Shown: positions 1 to 33,199, counted from the stretch's first letter. The stretch: DNA of 43,466 nucleotides from Chromera velia (GCA_018398765.1 JAHBMJ010000187.1:1-43466), one strand, 5' to 3'. Program-made: numbers and translations. The notes: generated by a model from the sequence alone, not told the origin.

Positions 1-456
1 TCTCATTATCATGATCACTTGGCGGATGCAAGCAAGTCTCTCATTATCATGATCACTTGGCGGAAGCAAGCAAGTCTCTCATTATCATGATCACTTGGCG
101 GAAGCAAGCAAGTCTCTCATTATCATGATCACTTGGCGGAAGCAAGCAAGTCTCTCATTATCATGATCACTTGGCGGAAGCAAGCAAGTCTCTCATTATC
201 ATGATCACTTGGCGGAAGCAAGCAAGTCTCTCATTATCATGATCACTTGGCGGAAGCAAGCAAGTCTCTCATTATCATGATCACTTGGCGGAAGCAAGCA
301 AGTCTCTCATTATCATGATCACTTGGCGGAAGCAAGCAAGTCTCTCATTATCATGATCACTTGGCGGAAGCAAGCAAGTCTCTCATTATCATGATCACTT
401 GGCGGAAGCAAGCAAGTCTCTCATTATCATGATCACTTGGCGGAAGCAAGCAAGTC
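1..456. repeat. Tandem array, 38-bp unit, about 12 copies
   Basis: The unit begins TCTCTCATTATCATGATCAC and continues with TTGGCGGAAGCAAGCAAG. Copies start at about 37, 75, 113 and so on to 417, with a partial copy at the window edge, so the array probably continues upstream. The copies are almost identical; the first has GGCGGATGC where the others have GGCGGAAGC. The unit contains the palindrome TGATCA and is not a multiple of three, so it is not a coding repeat. It lies upstream of the first visible sushi exon, most likely inside an intron of the giant gene. There are no spacers between units, so this is not a CRISPR. Confidence 0.97.
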
Positions 457-583
457 TTTCTTTTGTGCGTGCAAAAACAGGTTTTTTCCGCACTACAAAA
501 TCGCATCGCGTAACAACAATCAACCGGAAATCCGTTTGTCCCAAATCTTTGACTACCGTGCTTCCCTCCGTTCCCACCTGCAG

Positions 584-21255
<20,672 letters not shown>

Positions 21256-21285
21256 AAGAAACAAGAGAAGAAACAGAGAAAGAAA

Positions 21286-21300
21286 GACAGACAGACAGAC

Positions 21301-21339
<39 letters not shown>

Positions 21340-21360
21340 CAGAGAGAGAGAGAGAAGGAG
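21286..21360. repeat. GACA/GA microsatellite in the 3' flank
   Basis: It lies some 30 bases after the stop codon of the giant gene, probably in the 3' UTR. Confidence 0.9.
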
Positions 21361-21559
21361 AGAAAAGGAAACATATCGTGCAATTAAGAATTCAAAAAAG
21401 GAAAGGAAAGGAAATTCAATTTGTGACATCGACAGAGCACGCTTCGATCTCCGCTTCATTGTTCAAGCTCCATGACATACGCGTGTATTTTCTGTCTTTT
21501 GTCGTCTTAGAACGCCCGGCCACATACGGGGGATTCACTGTCGACTGACCTATCGTCCA

Positions 21560-21690
21560 ACAGGGGGGAGGGAGGGAAGGAGGGAGGGAGGGCAGGAGGG
21601 AGGAAGGGAGGGAGGAAGGGAGGGAGGGAAGCCCCATCGAGATCAATCGATTGATGAAGGAAGGAGGGAGGGAAGGAAGGAGGGAAGACT
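21560..21690. repeat. GGGA/GGAA purine-rich repeat
   Basis: A degenerate GGGAGG/GGAAGG tract in two parts, broken by an AT-containing spacer with ATCGATTGAT. Confidence 0.9.
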
Positions 21691-22125
21691 CTGGGGTCTC
21701 CGTCAATTAGAATCGACAGAGGGTCCAACGAGCTCGATAGTCCAAGGCGGTACTATAGGAAAACGCTCCCCGCGGCCTTTTCAGTCATCGATGACAAAAT
21801 TCCTTCAATGATGTCGGGCAAGCTTCCGACATATCAGTGGCAGATTATCGGGCGTAATCGACCCAATTTTGAAACTTCACTTGCATGCATAATGCAAGCA
21901 AACTTTGAATGTATGCATACTACAATACTTTACTGAACATCACCTGGCATTTGGTCCAAATAACAAAAAAACAAAGATAATACATTACATTAGCTTGGAA
22001 TAAAAAACTGGGCAAATTAAAGCTGTTTTAAATACAAAAAAGAACTTTTACCTAGAGTCTTGGACGCAAAAGTTTCGAAAGAGATAAACACTCAAAGCTA
22101 AAGTCAGGGTTTATACAACTTCTAG

Positions 22126-23073
22126 TGTCATGAGCTAGTCATAACATTCAAGAGGCTAAGCTAGATGGCGGCAGAAAGACTCTGTCCTAAACTGATTAAC
22201 TCCAGAAGGTTCAGAAGGTTTCAAGTAAAGATCGTTAAGATACCTCGATCAACCTAATCCGTATCTCATTCCCTCTAATCCAATCTCTCTCCAGAACAGT
22301 CGTTTTCATCCCCGTACTTGACAGAGAATCAAACGTGACATGTAAACAGACTGAATTCATGCGACAGGACGAACTCAAGCTACAGGACAGCAGCTACAAG
22401 ACAACATCCATGTTCCAGAGCCAATTCATCTGCAAGGCAGTCACAACACGTGAGGACCAAGACTTTGGCACTCAAACATCTACAAGAAGGGCCCGAGTTG
22501 CATCGGCGCGTGTGGAATGCCTGAGCCCGCGCTGGCATCGCCATCAGACCCGAGTCGTCCTGGCGCCACCAGGCAGTTCAGGACATATGCCCCCCCTATC
22601 ATGTTACGAGCTAGTCATGAGCGGTCATGACACTCAATAGGATAGGCTAGAAGGCGGCGGAAAGACTCAGTCCTAAACTGATTGACTCCAGAAGGTTCAG
22701 AAGGTTTCAAGTAAAGATCGTCAAGATACCTTGATCAACCTAATCCGCCTCTCATTCTCTCTAATCCAATCTCTCTCCAGAACAGTCATTTTCATCCCCG
22801 TACTTGACAGAGAATTAAACGTGACATGCAAACAGTGAATTCATGCGACAGGACGAACTCAAGCTACAGGACAGCAGCTACAAGACAACATCCATGTCCT
22901 AGAGCCAATTCATCTGCAAGGCAGTCACAACACGTAAGAACCAAGACCCCAGCACTCAAACACCTGCAAGAAGGCCCGCGTCACATCGGCGCATGTAGAA
23001 TGCCTGAGCCTACGCTAGCGTCGCCATCCGACTCGAGTCGTCCTGGCGCCGCCAGGCAGTCCAGAACACTAGT
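22126..23073. mobile_element. Two tandem ~470-bp direct repeats, LTR-like
   Basis: Copy 1 runs from 22126 (TGTCATGAGCTAGTCA) to about 22601; copy 2 starts at 22602 (TGTTACGAGCTAGTCA) and is alignable to about 23073. They share long near-identical blocks such as CCAGAAGGTTCAGAAGGTTT and ACGAACTCAAGCTACAGGAC. Copy 1 starts TG and ends CA, as LTRs do. There is no internal domain between them, and no gag or pol is visible nearby, so the LTR reading is only a suggestion. Other options are a tandemly duplicated intergenic repeat or a nonautonomous element. Confidence 0.6.
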
Positions 23074-23425
23074 ACAATTGATAAATAAATGCCTGCAGCC
23101 CAGTTACGCGGTATAATGAAAAAAAATATTTTGTTTCTATACTCTTACAGGCTAAGTTATAGCCTATAGGTTATAGCAGGATACCTGGCGGCGAGGTGTA
23201 TATATTATATGCTTTGTTATGCTTATAAATAGAAGCATTCTTAAATTGAAATTAATTAATTATTATACGAGCAGCGAGCTAGTGTTTCATCATATACTAA
23301 ATATTATAATTTTTAATTTAGTATATTTAATTAATTTTACTCTTATTTTAGATATAAAATATTATAAAATATTTGCATAGTATTAATCATTCTGACACTC
23401 TAGCTGACACTATATCTTTTTAATT

Positions 23426-23688
23426 CTAGGCCCTGCACTAGTAAATAAATAAATAAATAAAGAAAGAAAAATAAAAGTTTTGCTAGTTTTTTATTTTTCT
23501 TTTTATTTATCTACTAAACAACAGTTGTTTTTCATAGAACACTCCCTGTAGCACGCATACAGCAGTTCAACAATAGTTGTTTATCTAGTTTAGACCCAAC
23601 TTCGGAGGGTAATAAATAAAAAAAAAATAGATTAAAAAAAAAGTTTTCTTAGTTTTTTTTTTCTTTTTTTATCTAGTGCACGGCCTAG
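23426..23688. mobile_element. MITE-like element with terminal inverted repeats
   Basis: The left end CTAGGCCCTGCACTAG (23426-23441) is the inverse of the right end CTAGTGCACGGCCTAG (23673-23688), with one mismatch. The interior is very AT-rich with A- and T-runs that can fold back. It has no coding capacity. Length, AT content and inverted termini are as in MITEs; a target-site duplication is not clear. Confidence 0.6.
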
Positions 23689-24939
23689 TTTTAATTAATC
23701 TTAAAACGTACATTCTACTCTAGATTCTACTAGACATTCTAGCATACAGTATAGTATTGTGCGGTTGACTACTGTACTAGCTGCTGTAAGTATTACTGCA
23801 TCAATCTAGGCATTAATATTAGTCAATATATATAGATGTATCCATAGAAACATACTGTGAGTGCAGTAATGTACACCAATACAGTAGTATAATTTTTGTG
23901 AGTTTGGATTGTTGCGCTTGTTTTTTTTAAGAAGTGAAGTGTCTAGAACAATTCAGAACAATTCAATGAAGGACACGATGTGACCGAAACGAGACTGCCT
24001 TTCCGGCACGCAGAGTTTAAGTAGGAGGAGAAGACTGTTGTAGAAGGGAGCAGAATCGAAACGAGAGGCTCCAGACTAGGATCCATGCAGTCTTTCGAGT
24101 TCGCAAGCGATCGACGTTCCCTTTGGACATTATAGCGGAAGTCCTTCAAGGCCGCACGAGCGCTTTTGTTTGAATTATTCTTCCTCCCGTGCCTCTGAGA
24201 ATGGAGGGATTCGGGAGAAGAAAGACGTTGAATTCAAGAGACATGGCGAGAGAAGAGACAATAAAAAAGAAGCGGCTTGTTGCAATTCGCACATCGCTCG
24301 GGGATCGGCGTGTGCAAGGAGTGAAAGAGTGAAGGAGGGAAGAAGCGAGATTCGAATCCATGAACGAAGAGTCCCTGTAATTCTATGACTAAATAAACAG
24401 AGATGGCCAACAACCCTCAAACCGCACTCCAAGAAGCGAGGAGCGAATTCAGAGGAGCGCCACATCCCTAACAGCTCACCCAGTTTCCTAATCCCCCCTT
24501 GTTTCCGTTTCCGTCTCCTTTCCCTATGAAAGTCCATTATCTCACTCCATCCATCCGCTGGTTGAAGGAGAGAGAAAGTAAGCCAGCGGATTGCAATTTC
24601 AGTTATAACCACATTGCCCAGATTGCAGTGCACAGAAATTTCAAGAGGGAAAAAGACATGTACAGAAAAGAAGAAGACAAGGCCCCTCCTTTCATTCGCT
24701 TCCCGTCCTGTCCTGATGCGAGCTTCCCTCCAGCGAACCCTTAATTTCCTGCCCTCTATTTCAATTAGAGAATACGTCCGCTCCAGAGATTCCCCCCCAC
24801 TTTACCCTCTACTTAATTAGACGCAGCAAACCAACACCCATACATCCACGCACCACATCTTTCGGCTTTTCAATTCGACGTCCCTCTCCCACTTGCCCTC
24901 TTTCCTGCCACCCCATGCACCCCGATCACATGCATCCCT

Positions 24940-24972
<33 letters not shown>

Positions 24973-25527
24973 ACCCATGCACCATCAGGTTGCCTTCCTT
25001 CCATGTCCATGAGACCTGCATGCAAAGAGGATGGTGGCAAAAGATTCTTTCAACAGATACTTTAATTGTCCATTCGCAGCTAGGCACACAGATGGACGGA
25101 CCGCTGGAGAGACTGGGCGATGCATTGATGATGAAAGAGACAGGCACAAAAAAGGCATGCATTCTTTTGCAGAGCAGGCTGAGTCACAAGAAGGCTGGCA
25201 GACATGCTTTCTGGGAAGGCTTTGTTCGTTACATGCAGATCTAACAGGAGACTCTGCCAAAAAAGAGAATACACAAACAAGCACACCGGCCGTCAGCGTG
25301 AAAGGAAAAAAGGGAGAACACTTTCTTTCTCTGCAATCTTCTCTACATGCACAGACAGGCCACTCCTCCAAATCTTCTGTTGGGGAGAACATCAGCAACA
25401 CAAAAGACAGAAAAGAAAAATAAGGAAAAAAATCGTTCTTCTTCACGTCTCTCGGGCCTCCCCTTTCTTGCCATAGACAAAAAAAACAATGGAAGAGGAG
25501 AAGCGCTATGATGACATGCACGTCTCT

Positions 25528-25566
<39 letters not shown>

Positions 25567-25617
25567 CCCCACACCCACATTCTAGAAGACTTACAGCGAG
25601 GCAGCCATCAGATCCCC

Positions 25618-28600
25618 CTAAGCTGAGGTCCAGCAGCCCTCTTCCCACGAAGCCAGCTCTGCCCTCTTCCGAAACGCGTTCTCCCTCATGAACTCGAGAG
25701 AGTCCATGTCCTGATCGAAACGTTCGAACGGAGCTTCCTCGAGTGCACTTCGGTAGACGTCTCTGTCATTCGGGAACACCTCTCGGAGAAATGACCCGAT
25801 TCCTCTTGAGTAGGTCGGTCTGTTCATGATCCATTGAGGGGGTCCGTCTTTGGCAGGAACGAAAATTTCGCGTTTGAGGGCTTCTATTTGCTCGGGAGTC
25901 GGTTGTCTGTACGTGACCCCCTCCCACGTCCATTCTTCGACCGGTGGGACGAACTCAGCCTGAGGCGTCTCCTCCATGGGATTGCCTTCAAACATCTGGT
26001 AGTAGTCAGCAGAAGGATCGCCCCAGGGGCAGCCGTAGGGACCGGGGGTGTCAGCGGCAAGGGGGTCTTCGGGGGGTAGGTAGAAGGGGGAGGGCGGGGG
26101 CATTGGCCTCGATCGGTTTGGAGGCATGAAGGGGGGATGAGGACCTTGTCCGTATGCAGGTGCATGGGGGGGCTTATTTTTGATGAAGATGGCCGGGAAA
26201 GCCCTCTCGGAGCCTCTGGGTGTGAGCCCTTGTAGACCCTTTCCTCCCCTGCCTGAGGACCATCTTGCTGTGTTTGAGTTTGCCCCATCTGTTGCTTTGG
26301 GTTTTCTGAAGATGGGGAAAAACGGCGATTGCTGCTGCTGCTTGAAGTGTCGGGATTCTGGTGTCGGATGGTGACCGATGGAGGAAGGAAGGCGAATCTG
26401 CTGTTTCCCGTTCTTGGGAGACTTCTGCGGTTGTTGGGGTTTGACAGAGGTTGGGGTCCCGTGGGGGGGGATCTGGTTCTCCTTTTTCACCTTCCTGCCT
26501 CCTCCAGCAGAGGTTGCAGATATCTGAAGGACAGTCGCGAAGGCCTTACTTCCCTTCCTGCCACTCTGAGAGGCTGCAGAGGAGGCGCTGTCCTTCTTTT
26601 TCTTTTTCTTTGCATTTTCCTTCTCTTGGCCCTTTTCTTTTCGCATCCCGCGGATCTTGGTCTTGTTTCGGGGAGAGGAGGCGAGTGGGGATCTGGCAGG
26701 CTCCAGGCAGAGCTCCCCTGGAGATTTTCGCACTCGCAACCTGAACTCTCTACCGGCAGCTACCCCGCGATTGGAGGGTGTGGGGGATGGACGAGGTTTG
26801 GGGATGCCCTTTCGGGAGGTTTTTTGTTTTCCATCCGGCTGCATCGTCTGTGAAAGGGGTTTTTTGACCTTGAATCCTCCTCCTTTGAGACTTTTCTTCT
26901 CTTGCTTCTTTCGAGCAATGTCTTTCTTGTGTGACCAGTTGAAACGGTTTCGCCAACTGGAATTTCGAAGTTTCTTCTCGAAATCTAGTCGTTTTTTCTT
27001 TGCGTACTTCATTCTCGTGAGGCAGGAGAAGAGGGAGCGAGGCTGCAGAGTGCGGTTGCCTTCCTCGTCGACAGAGAAGTAATGGCCAGTCGCACTGTTC
27101 AATACAAAGTCCCGAACCACCGCATTCCGAAAGATGAACTGTTGCTCTCCTTCGTCGTTCCAGTGCTTTGTGCAGATCTGCAAAGAAAGAATCCACTCGA
27201 CCAAACGTCCGTCTGTACAATTTCTGTCTATCTTCCTCTATCCTTGCGTGTGGTGTTAGAGAAAAAGGGAATGGGGCAAGGTCAAAGTGGTTGACTAGCG
27301 ACTGACCAGAGTGAAAATGTGTGTGTGCGAGAGAGAAAGGGGGGGGGGGAAGTATGTGAGGGGAGGCGGGGAATTAATTCTCTTTCGAAGGAGAACTCCC
27401 AGACAGAGAAACAGAACAGAGGACAGGGAGGGCATTCGCCCCTCTGTCTCTTTTTCCCTAGCCCCCGTCTATCTGTCCAGACAAACCAGGACAAACTGCA
27501 AAGAGGAACACCTAGTAAACGCAAGGCAGCTCCTGAAAAGAAGAGAAAAAAAAGAAGAAAAAAGAGGACCCGGGGGGCGAGAGAGACGGGAGACGGGGGC
27601 ACAGCTTCCTTCCTATTAGAATCCACACAAAGTGTTGCACATAGGGTGGGCAAGACGGTGGAGGGAAGCTGCGGTTGGACGACCGCATCATCCAAGCACC
27701 TCGCCTCACTTCTCCTAGTTCCCACACACACCCCGTGGAATACAGACAGACAGAGCACGGGAAAGGGGAATGATGAGGGCGGATCGAAGGGGGAGGAAAG
27801 AAAATGAAAGAAAGAAAGGAAGAAAGGGAGAGAGAGAGAGAGAGAGAGAGAGAGCAGACGACGAGACGAGAAGAGACGAGGCAGACCTCTAGGAAAGTCT
27901 TCAGTTCTCTGAAAGCAAGGTCTGCAGCAGGTTGCTCTTCTCCTTCCAGGCTGTAGATTTGGAACGCGACCTGAACGCCCTTCATGGTTGCGTTCTCTGA
28001 TTTGCCGAAGTCCACGAATAGGTACCCTCGGGGTTCCTTCAGTTGCTTCTCCTCACCTGTCTCTGTCTCTGTCCCCCCCCCTCCCGAGCACAGGTGCACA
28101 GTGCTGCCTCTGCCTATGGGGTCGTACCCCACCCACTTGCCTGAATACTTGGAACTGAAATCTTTCTTTCGGATCAAATCTGCCAGTTTCTTTGCAACCG
28201 ATTCCTCTTCTTCCCCTGCACACGCAATAAAAAATATGAAGAGATCGGACAGGCCCCAGGATGTGTGTCCGCAAGGTAGGTGAGCGAACAGAAGGGAACA
28301 ACAGTTGCTTGCAACACCTGTTCTTGTTGTATCGCTGCTACTCAATGAAGGCAACACATGCATTCCCGACCTATCAGTTCGCAGTCGAGGTTGATGACCT
28401 CGTAGGAAGACTTCTTGAGGCTCGACAAGTTGTTCCAGAACTCCTCTCTGCTCGCTCTGTAGGCCTTTTGCTCCCTGCCGGAGAGATGCTTCTCCTCTCT
28501 GCAAACAAACACGAACAGATCAAGCACACATGCAAAGAGAATTGAAGAAACATCACCTGATTCGCACTTCATCAGTTCGACTTGGAAGGAACAGACTTAC

Positions 28601-28830
28601 TCCTTCTCCTTGTTCCTGATTTCTTGGCGAATTAATGCGAGGTCATTCTCAATGAGGTTTTGAGGAAGAGGGTAAAACTTCTGCGGATGTGAGTCTTTGT
28701 TGTTTCGAATCTTCTTCTGTACGAAAGTCTCTTTTTGTTGCGTGGAAACCAATTGTGTCTTCCAAGTTTTTGCAAGGGGCGGGAACAGCTGCCGATCGTC
28801 CCTTCCTTTGAACGCAGGCCGTCGGTTCAT
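25618..28830 (-). CDS. Basic Lys/Pro-rich protein of unknown function, four exons
   Basis: The exons on the - strand are 28830-28601, 28498-28371, 28215-27887 and 27177-25618; phases 2, 1 and 0 match at the three junctions, and the sum is 2247 bases (748 residues, TAG stop). The start ATG at 28828-28830 gives MNRRPAFKGRDDRQLFPPLA. Donors are GTAAGT, GTCGGG and GTCTGC; acceptors ttgcag, gtgcag and ttgcag. Residues 1-228 are mixed charged and probably helical. Residues from about 229 open with a compact part (HWNDEGEQQFIFRN) and a Lys/Arg-rich part, then a long disordered Lys/Ser/Pro/Gln-rich part with PPHPPFMPPNRSRPMPPP and an acidic, aromatic C-terminus. I do not recognise a family. Composition would suit a nuclear or RNA-associated protein, but that is only a guess. 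Confidence 0.8.
27178..27886 (-). other. Longest intron of the unknown basic-protein gene
   Basis: 709 bases between exons 3 and 4. It contains a GA/CT run (about 27825-27855) and a GAGA/G-rich tract near 27330-27350; no exon candidate keeps phase. Confidence 0.65.
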
Positions 28831-29635
28831 GGCTCTACAGATGTTCTGTTGGGCCTGGGTGCACGGAACAGAAGGGACCCCCTCGAGGTGAAGCGAAGAC
28901 CAGAACGTACAGTCGAGAATCGCTCCTCCCCTGTGTCTCGAGCAACGTGGTTCAGTCTGGCTGTGCGAGAACAGCCAAAGATGGTTGCACAGAGTTCCAA
29001 AGGAGGAGTCGCCACCACAACGATGGAGAGGATGCGTGGGATGGCTTATGCTCTAGTGGCGAGGTTTGTGCGCACGATCAGAAGGTTCAGGCATGTTCGA
29101 AGAAGGAGGAGTGCGTTGTTCAATCGATACGGTTGATCGAATTAAGCGTGCTGATGCCCGTCCCGCGCGGGTGACGGGGATGCCGGCCGGGGCTCTCCAT
29201 GGGCCCCGCGACATGCCTCGGCTAAAATTAATACCGATAGGGAAGTGGAGCAGGTACAGTATGGTACAGTACTATTCATATATAAATGGTATATAAATGG
29301 TACTAATACGGTAATAACAAAGGTGCGGACCAGATCAGATCCACAAGCTTGAGAGTCCTGGCTGGCAATGTCGCATTAGATGTAGCTTTTAGCGTGAAAG
29401 CACATGCAACGTGCTGCCCCCGATCAGTGAAAGTGTCGGCATAAAAATCCCTGGACAATATTTTGTGTGCGAGCAGAGAGTCTTTGCGTCGTATCCTCCG
29501 TCTCCTGCTCTCTGAATTTACCTGACAGAACACTGACTCTCCCCTCCTTTTTATTATCCGCCGGCTGCTCTCGTTGACTTCCTGTGTAAACGGAAAGGCC
29601 GGATAAGAGAGCTTTAGCGTGACAGAGAGGGGGAG
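28831..29635. promoter_or_regulatory. Head-to-head intergenic region, candidate bidirectional promoter
   Basis: About 0.8 kb separates the divergent start codons at 28830 (-) and 29636 (+), so both 5' regulatory regions should lie here. It includes a GC-rich patch (29155-29215, with CCCGCGCGGG) next to an AT-rich patch with repeated GGTATATAAATGGTA (29275-29305). No defined promoter motif can be claimed. An open frame ending at 29136 (+) has no recognisable domain. Confidence 0.45.
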
Positions 29636-31577
29636 ATGCCGAGCGGATCAAAGACCAAGAAGGACAAGGAAAAGGGGGAGAAGGGCAGTAAAGGAGAGAA
29701 GGAGAAAGAAAAGAGCTGTAATGGGGCGTCTGCAGAGGATCAGGGGGCACTTTCAGAAAGTCAATTTCTCACAACGGCAGCACAAGAGGCGAGTAGACAA
29801 AACGATGGAAGAATTGGAGTCGCAATCATTGGCGCAGGTCCCAGAGGTCAGCAGAAGCAGATGGTCTCAGATGGTCAAACTTCTCAATTCCGGTCTCTGT
29901 CTCCCTCAAATGTGAACTTATTTGATCTTCTCTGCTGTAATTCTGAGCGGTACTTATATCTTGCCTTTTTGGATGCGCCCTGCCCGTAGTCCTTTTCCCT
30001 CTCTGTCTCCTCTCCGTTGGAACCTTCTGCCTCTCTGTCTTCCTACCAACGTGCATGACACGTAAATTCGGTCATTCTTTTCTTCGCTTCTTCACTAGTG
30101 GATCCTGTGTTTCCTTCTTTTTCTTTTCTGCACTCCAGACCGTGTGTGATACATATGCGGATATCCCCCCAGTCTCTTCCTTTCGGGTCTGAACAGTCGT
30201 CACATGCCTTCCTTCCTTCCTTCCTTTCTTGATTTCTTTCTCTGACCTCCGGCTCCTTCCCACTCCTTCTTTTTTCTTCGCTCTTCATTTCCAACCGACT
30301 GTTTCTTTTTTTGTTCCCTCTTCCATTCCCTCCTTCCGTGCCCATTTCACTCACATTAGCGCTTCCATTTTTTCTCGAAAAGCTTAGAGGTAGTTTCAAG
30401 AGCGTCCTCTTCCCGTCCCTTTTTTCTATCCCTTTCTCAATGCTCACTTCCGTCCTTGCAGCTCGATACGTATTGGTGCCCGAGATTCTGCGGAACCCCT
30501 ACCTGAAGCTGCTGGCCGTGTGGTCCGTTAGTCGGCAGAGCGCCCAGGCTCTGAACGCTGAGGTCTGCCAGGGCGCCTTGGACGTCTACTGGCTCCAGGG
30601 AGCCGAGAAGGAGGGCGCGACGCTGGACCGGCTCCTTTTGAGACAGGAAATTAAGGGGGTCGTTCTCGCGGTGCCACCTGCTGCATACGTCAGTCCATGA
30701 TCGCGTCGGACGCGTGATTTGAATGAATGGATAAAGTCGGGCCCTGCTGGTTAGTCTATCTTTATGTTGTCTTGCGGCGTGATTTGACTGAATGGACAAA
30801 GTTGGGCCCTGCTGGTTAGTCTATCTTTATGTTGTCTTGCGGCGTGATTTGACTGAATGGACAAAGTTGGGCCCTGCTGGTTAGTCTGTCTATCTTGTCT
30901 TGCCGCAAGTATGCAGACAGACGCGTGACTGCCTGCAAGATACAAGTCGAAGTGAAAGAACACAAAGCCTTACGTCGCTCTCAGTGTGAGTGCGAGCGTG
31001 AGAGAGAGAAAGAGAGCGTGCAGTTTCTTTGTCTCAACCCTCTTCTGGTCTCTCTCTGTGTATGTGTCTGGCAGCCGAGTCTAGTCACGAAGTGCTGCAA
31101 GGCGGGGAAGGACATACTCAGCGAGGCCCCTGTGGGAGTGAACCTGAAGGGAGCAGGCGACGTCGTCAATTCGTATTTCGCGCTGGTCCAGGTTGGTGTA
31201 TGGGGGGATGGGCGGAAGGTGGAAGTCAGCTGCGCACTGGGCGCATGGATTGATGTGTAGATTCATTCGTGTTGGCCTGGAAGGTCCTTAATTGCAAGGG
31301 TCTCTTCTCTTCGGCGGGGGGATGTGTTTTTGCTTCTCCGCACATCTGTGTGGTTCACAAGACACGAGAGCAAGAGAAAGGGGGAGGCCGTCTCAATATC
31401 CGTGTGTGTGTCTGTCCCTCTGCATGTCTGTCATATACTCTGTCTGTCTGAAGAGAACATGAAGAAAAGGAGGGAAAAGAACAAACATACAATATGTCTG
31501 AAGAGAACAGCGAGGCTCAGAAAGGAACATGTAATTTGCCCGTCGTCCTCAATGAATTCTGTGAGTCTCTGCGTTGG

Positions 31578-31616
<39 letters not shown>

Positions 31617-32404
31617 GACCTGTTTTGCTTGCAGAAGATGAAGAAGGACAAAGAAGCGTCAAAGCATTCGAAGACCCCTTTCTCTTGGCACATTCTCCAG
31701 GTCCGTCTCTCTCTCCCTGTCTGCCTGCCTGTGTCTCTGCCGGTCAAAAAAAACGGACGAAACTTAAAAAGAAAGCGGAACAAACTAGTCTGTCTGTGTG
31801 GGTGGTTTTTCGGTGCGGAAACTTGCGGGGAGATTCTGTTGGTGGCACAAAGTTACTGCTTGCGTATATTCAAGATGCCAATGTTTCAGCTTCAGGTTTG
31901 CGTGCATGAGAAAGTGTCTGCGGCTCTGTGTGTCCCTCTGTGTCGAATGATTTGGATCGATGAAAGCGTTGTAAACGAAATCTGTCTGACCTTGCAGTCC
32001 CCTTCATCCATCCATGCAATCCTTGATTGCACGGGTTGACTCCGGAATGACTCACTGAATGAATGAATGGATGGATGGATGGATGGACGGATGGATGGAT
32101 GCAGCCCCTGGCGAGTGAGTCGTTTGTGACCAAACTACTGACAGTGGAGAAGGATATCGGCGATCTGCGTCATGGAGAATTGATGGGTGGGTCAGTGGGT
32201 GAGGGGGTGTCTGGCTTTCTGTCTTTACAGAGTTTCCATGTAACCTCATGCACATGCACGGTCAAAGGCGTACGTCCAATGGCCCGCCATCTCTCTTTCT
32301 CTCTCGCGCGCTGACTGGTGGAGGAGGATTTTCTGCCGTTTTATAATTGGAATTACGGGCTGCTACGTGTTCATACAGAAAGATGCTCTCGCTCTCGCTC
32401 TCGC

Positions 32405-32494
<90 letters not shown>

Positions 32495-33199
32495 TGTGTA
32501 TGTGTGTGTATGTATGTTCCCTAGTCAATGTATATGTGCAGTTTCGATTCCTCTCCAAGCCCAAACTCGGGGAAATGTCAACGAGCGCATGATATCCTCT
32601 GGTTGGTGGGTGGGTTGAGATGATCTGAGCTCAGGTCTCCTCTGCGTGGGGGCAGGGACAGGCCACAACCAGATTTATCAGATCTAACTTGAAGGGGGGG
32701 CACACTGTATGGCCCATTCCCGTCCAAGCTACACACAGAAATGCATGCCCATATCCCCCCTTCGTTGCCTCACTTTCATACAAGACAGAAGAACCTATTG
32801 ACAAAAGCAATAAAAACCATAATCAGATTATCTGCGTGCACTGTCTTGTCTTTTTGTCACCTGAAGAAAAATGCTTGTCGAACTACTTTCTCATTGCATC
32901 CTTCCATCGTGTCTGCCTCCCTGCCTGCCTGCCTGCAGGAAATCTGCTGATGTATGTGATCGCCTCGCATGTGGGAATGATCAGAAAGCTTTTGGGTGAG
33001 TCGGTCCAGTCCAGTCAGAAAGGGCTCGAAGCTTGCAAGGAATAAAGGAGGGAAGGAAAGAAGGAAGGAAAAAAGGAGGGGTCTGGGTCCATCATTGATT
33101 CAGAAATTCGGTTTCACCTTCTGAAGGAAGGGGGGGGGGGATGTGTGGAGTCAGGTCTGCTTCTGGTCTCTTCTGGTTTCTCTGAATGTGTTTAAACTT

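Larger units (their letters stand above)
21256..25617. other. Intergenic region between two convergent genes
   Basis: No supportable gene. It holds simple repeats (21286-21690), two tandem ~470-bp direct repeats (22126 to about 23073), an AT-rich stretch (about 23100-23900) with a MITE-like element, a TCTG run at about 24940-24972 and a CT run at about 25530-25563. Reading frames at 24175-24633 (- strand) and 24985-25578 (- strand) show no domain and are not called. Confidence 0.7.

Noticed and set aside
1-456. Possible CRISPR array
   Set aside because: Units are directly contiguous and identical, with no variable spacers, and the surrounding genes are eukaryotic.
22335-22640. 101-codon frame in the first direct repeat
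   Set aside because: The second copy of the repeat carries a stop and frame changes at the same place, so coding is not conserved.
24175-24633. 152-codon frame on the - strand
   Set aside because: No recognisable domain, no splice context and atypical composition; chance frame cannot be excluded.
31780-31900. Possible extra exon (open frame ending at CAG/GTTTGC) in the oxidoreductase gene
   Set aside because: No convincing acceptor, and joining 31700 directly to 32105 gives matching phases and a better fit to the family pattern (W-H...E-x-F). Kept as an uncertainty.
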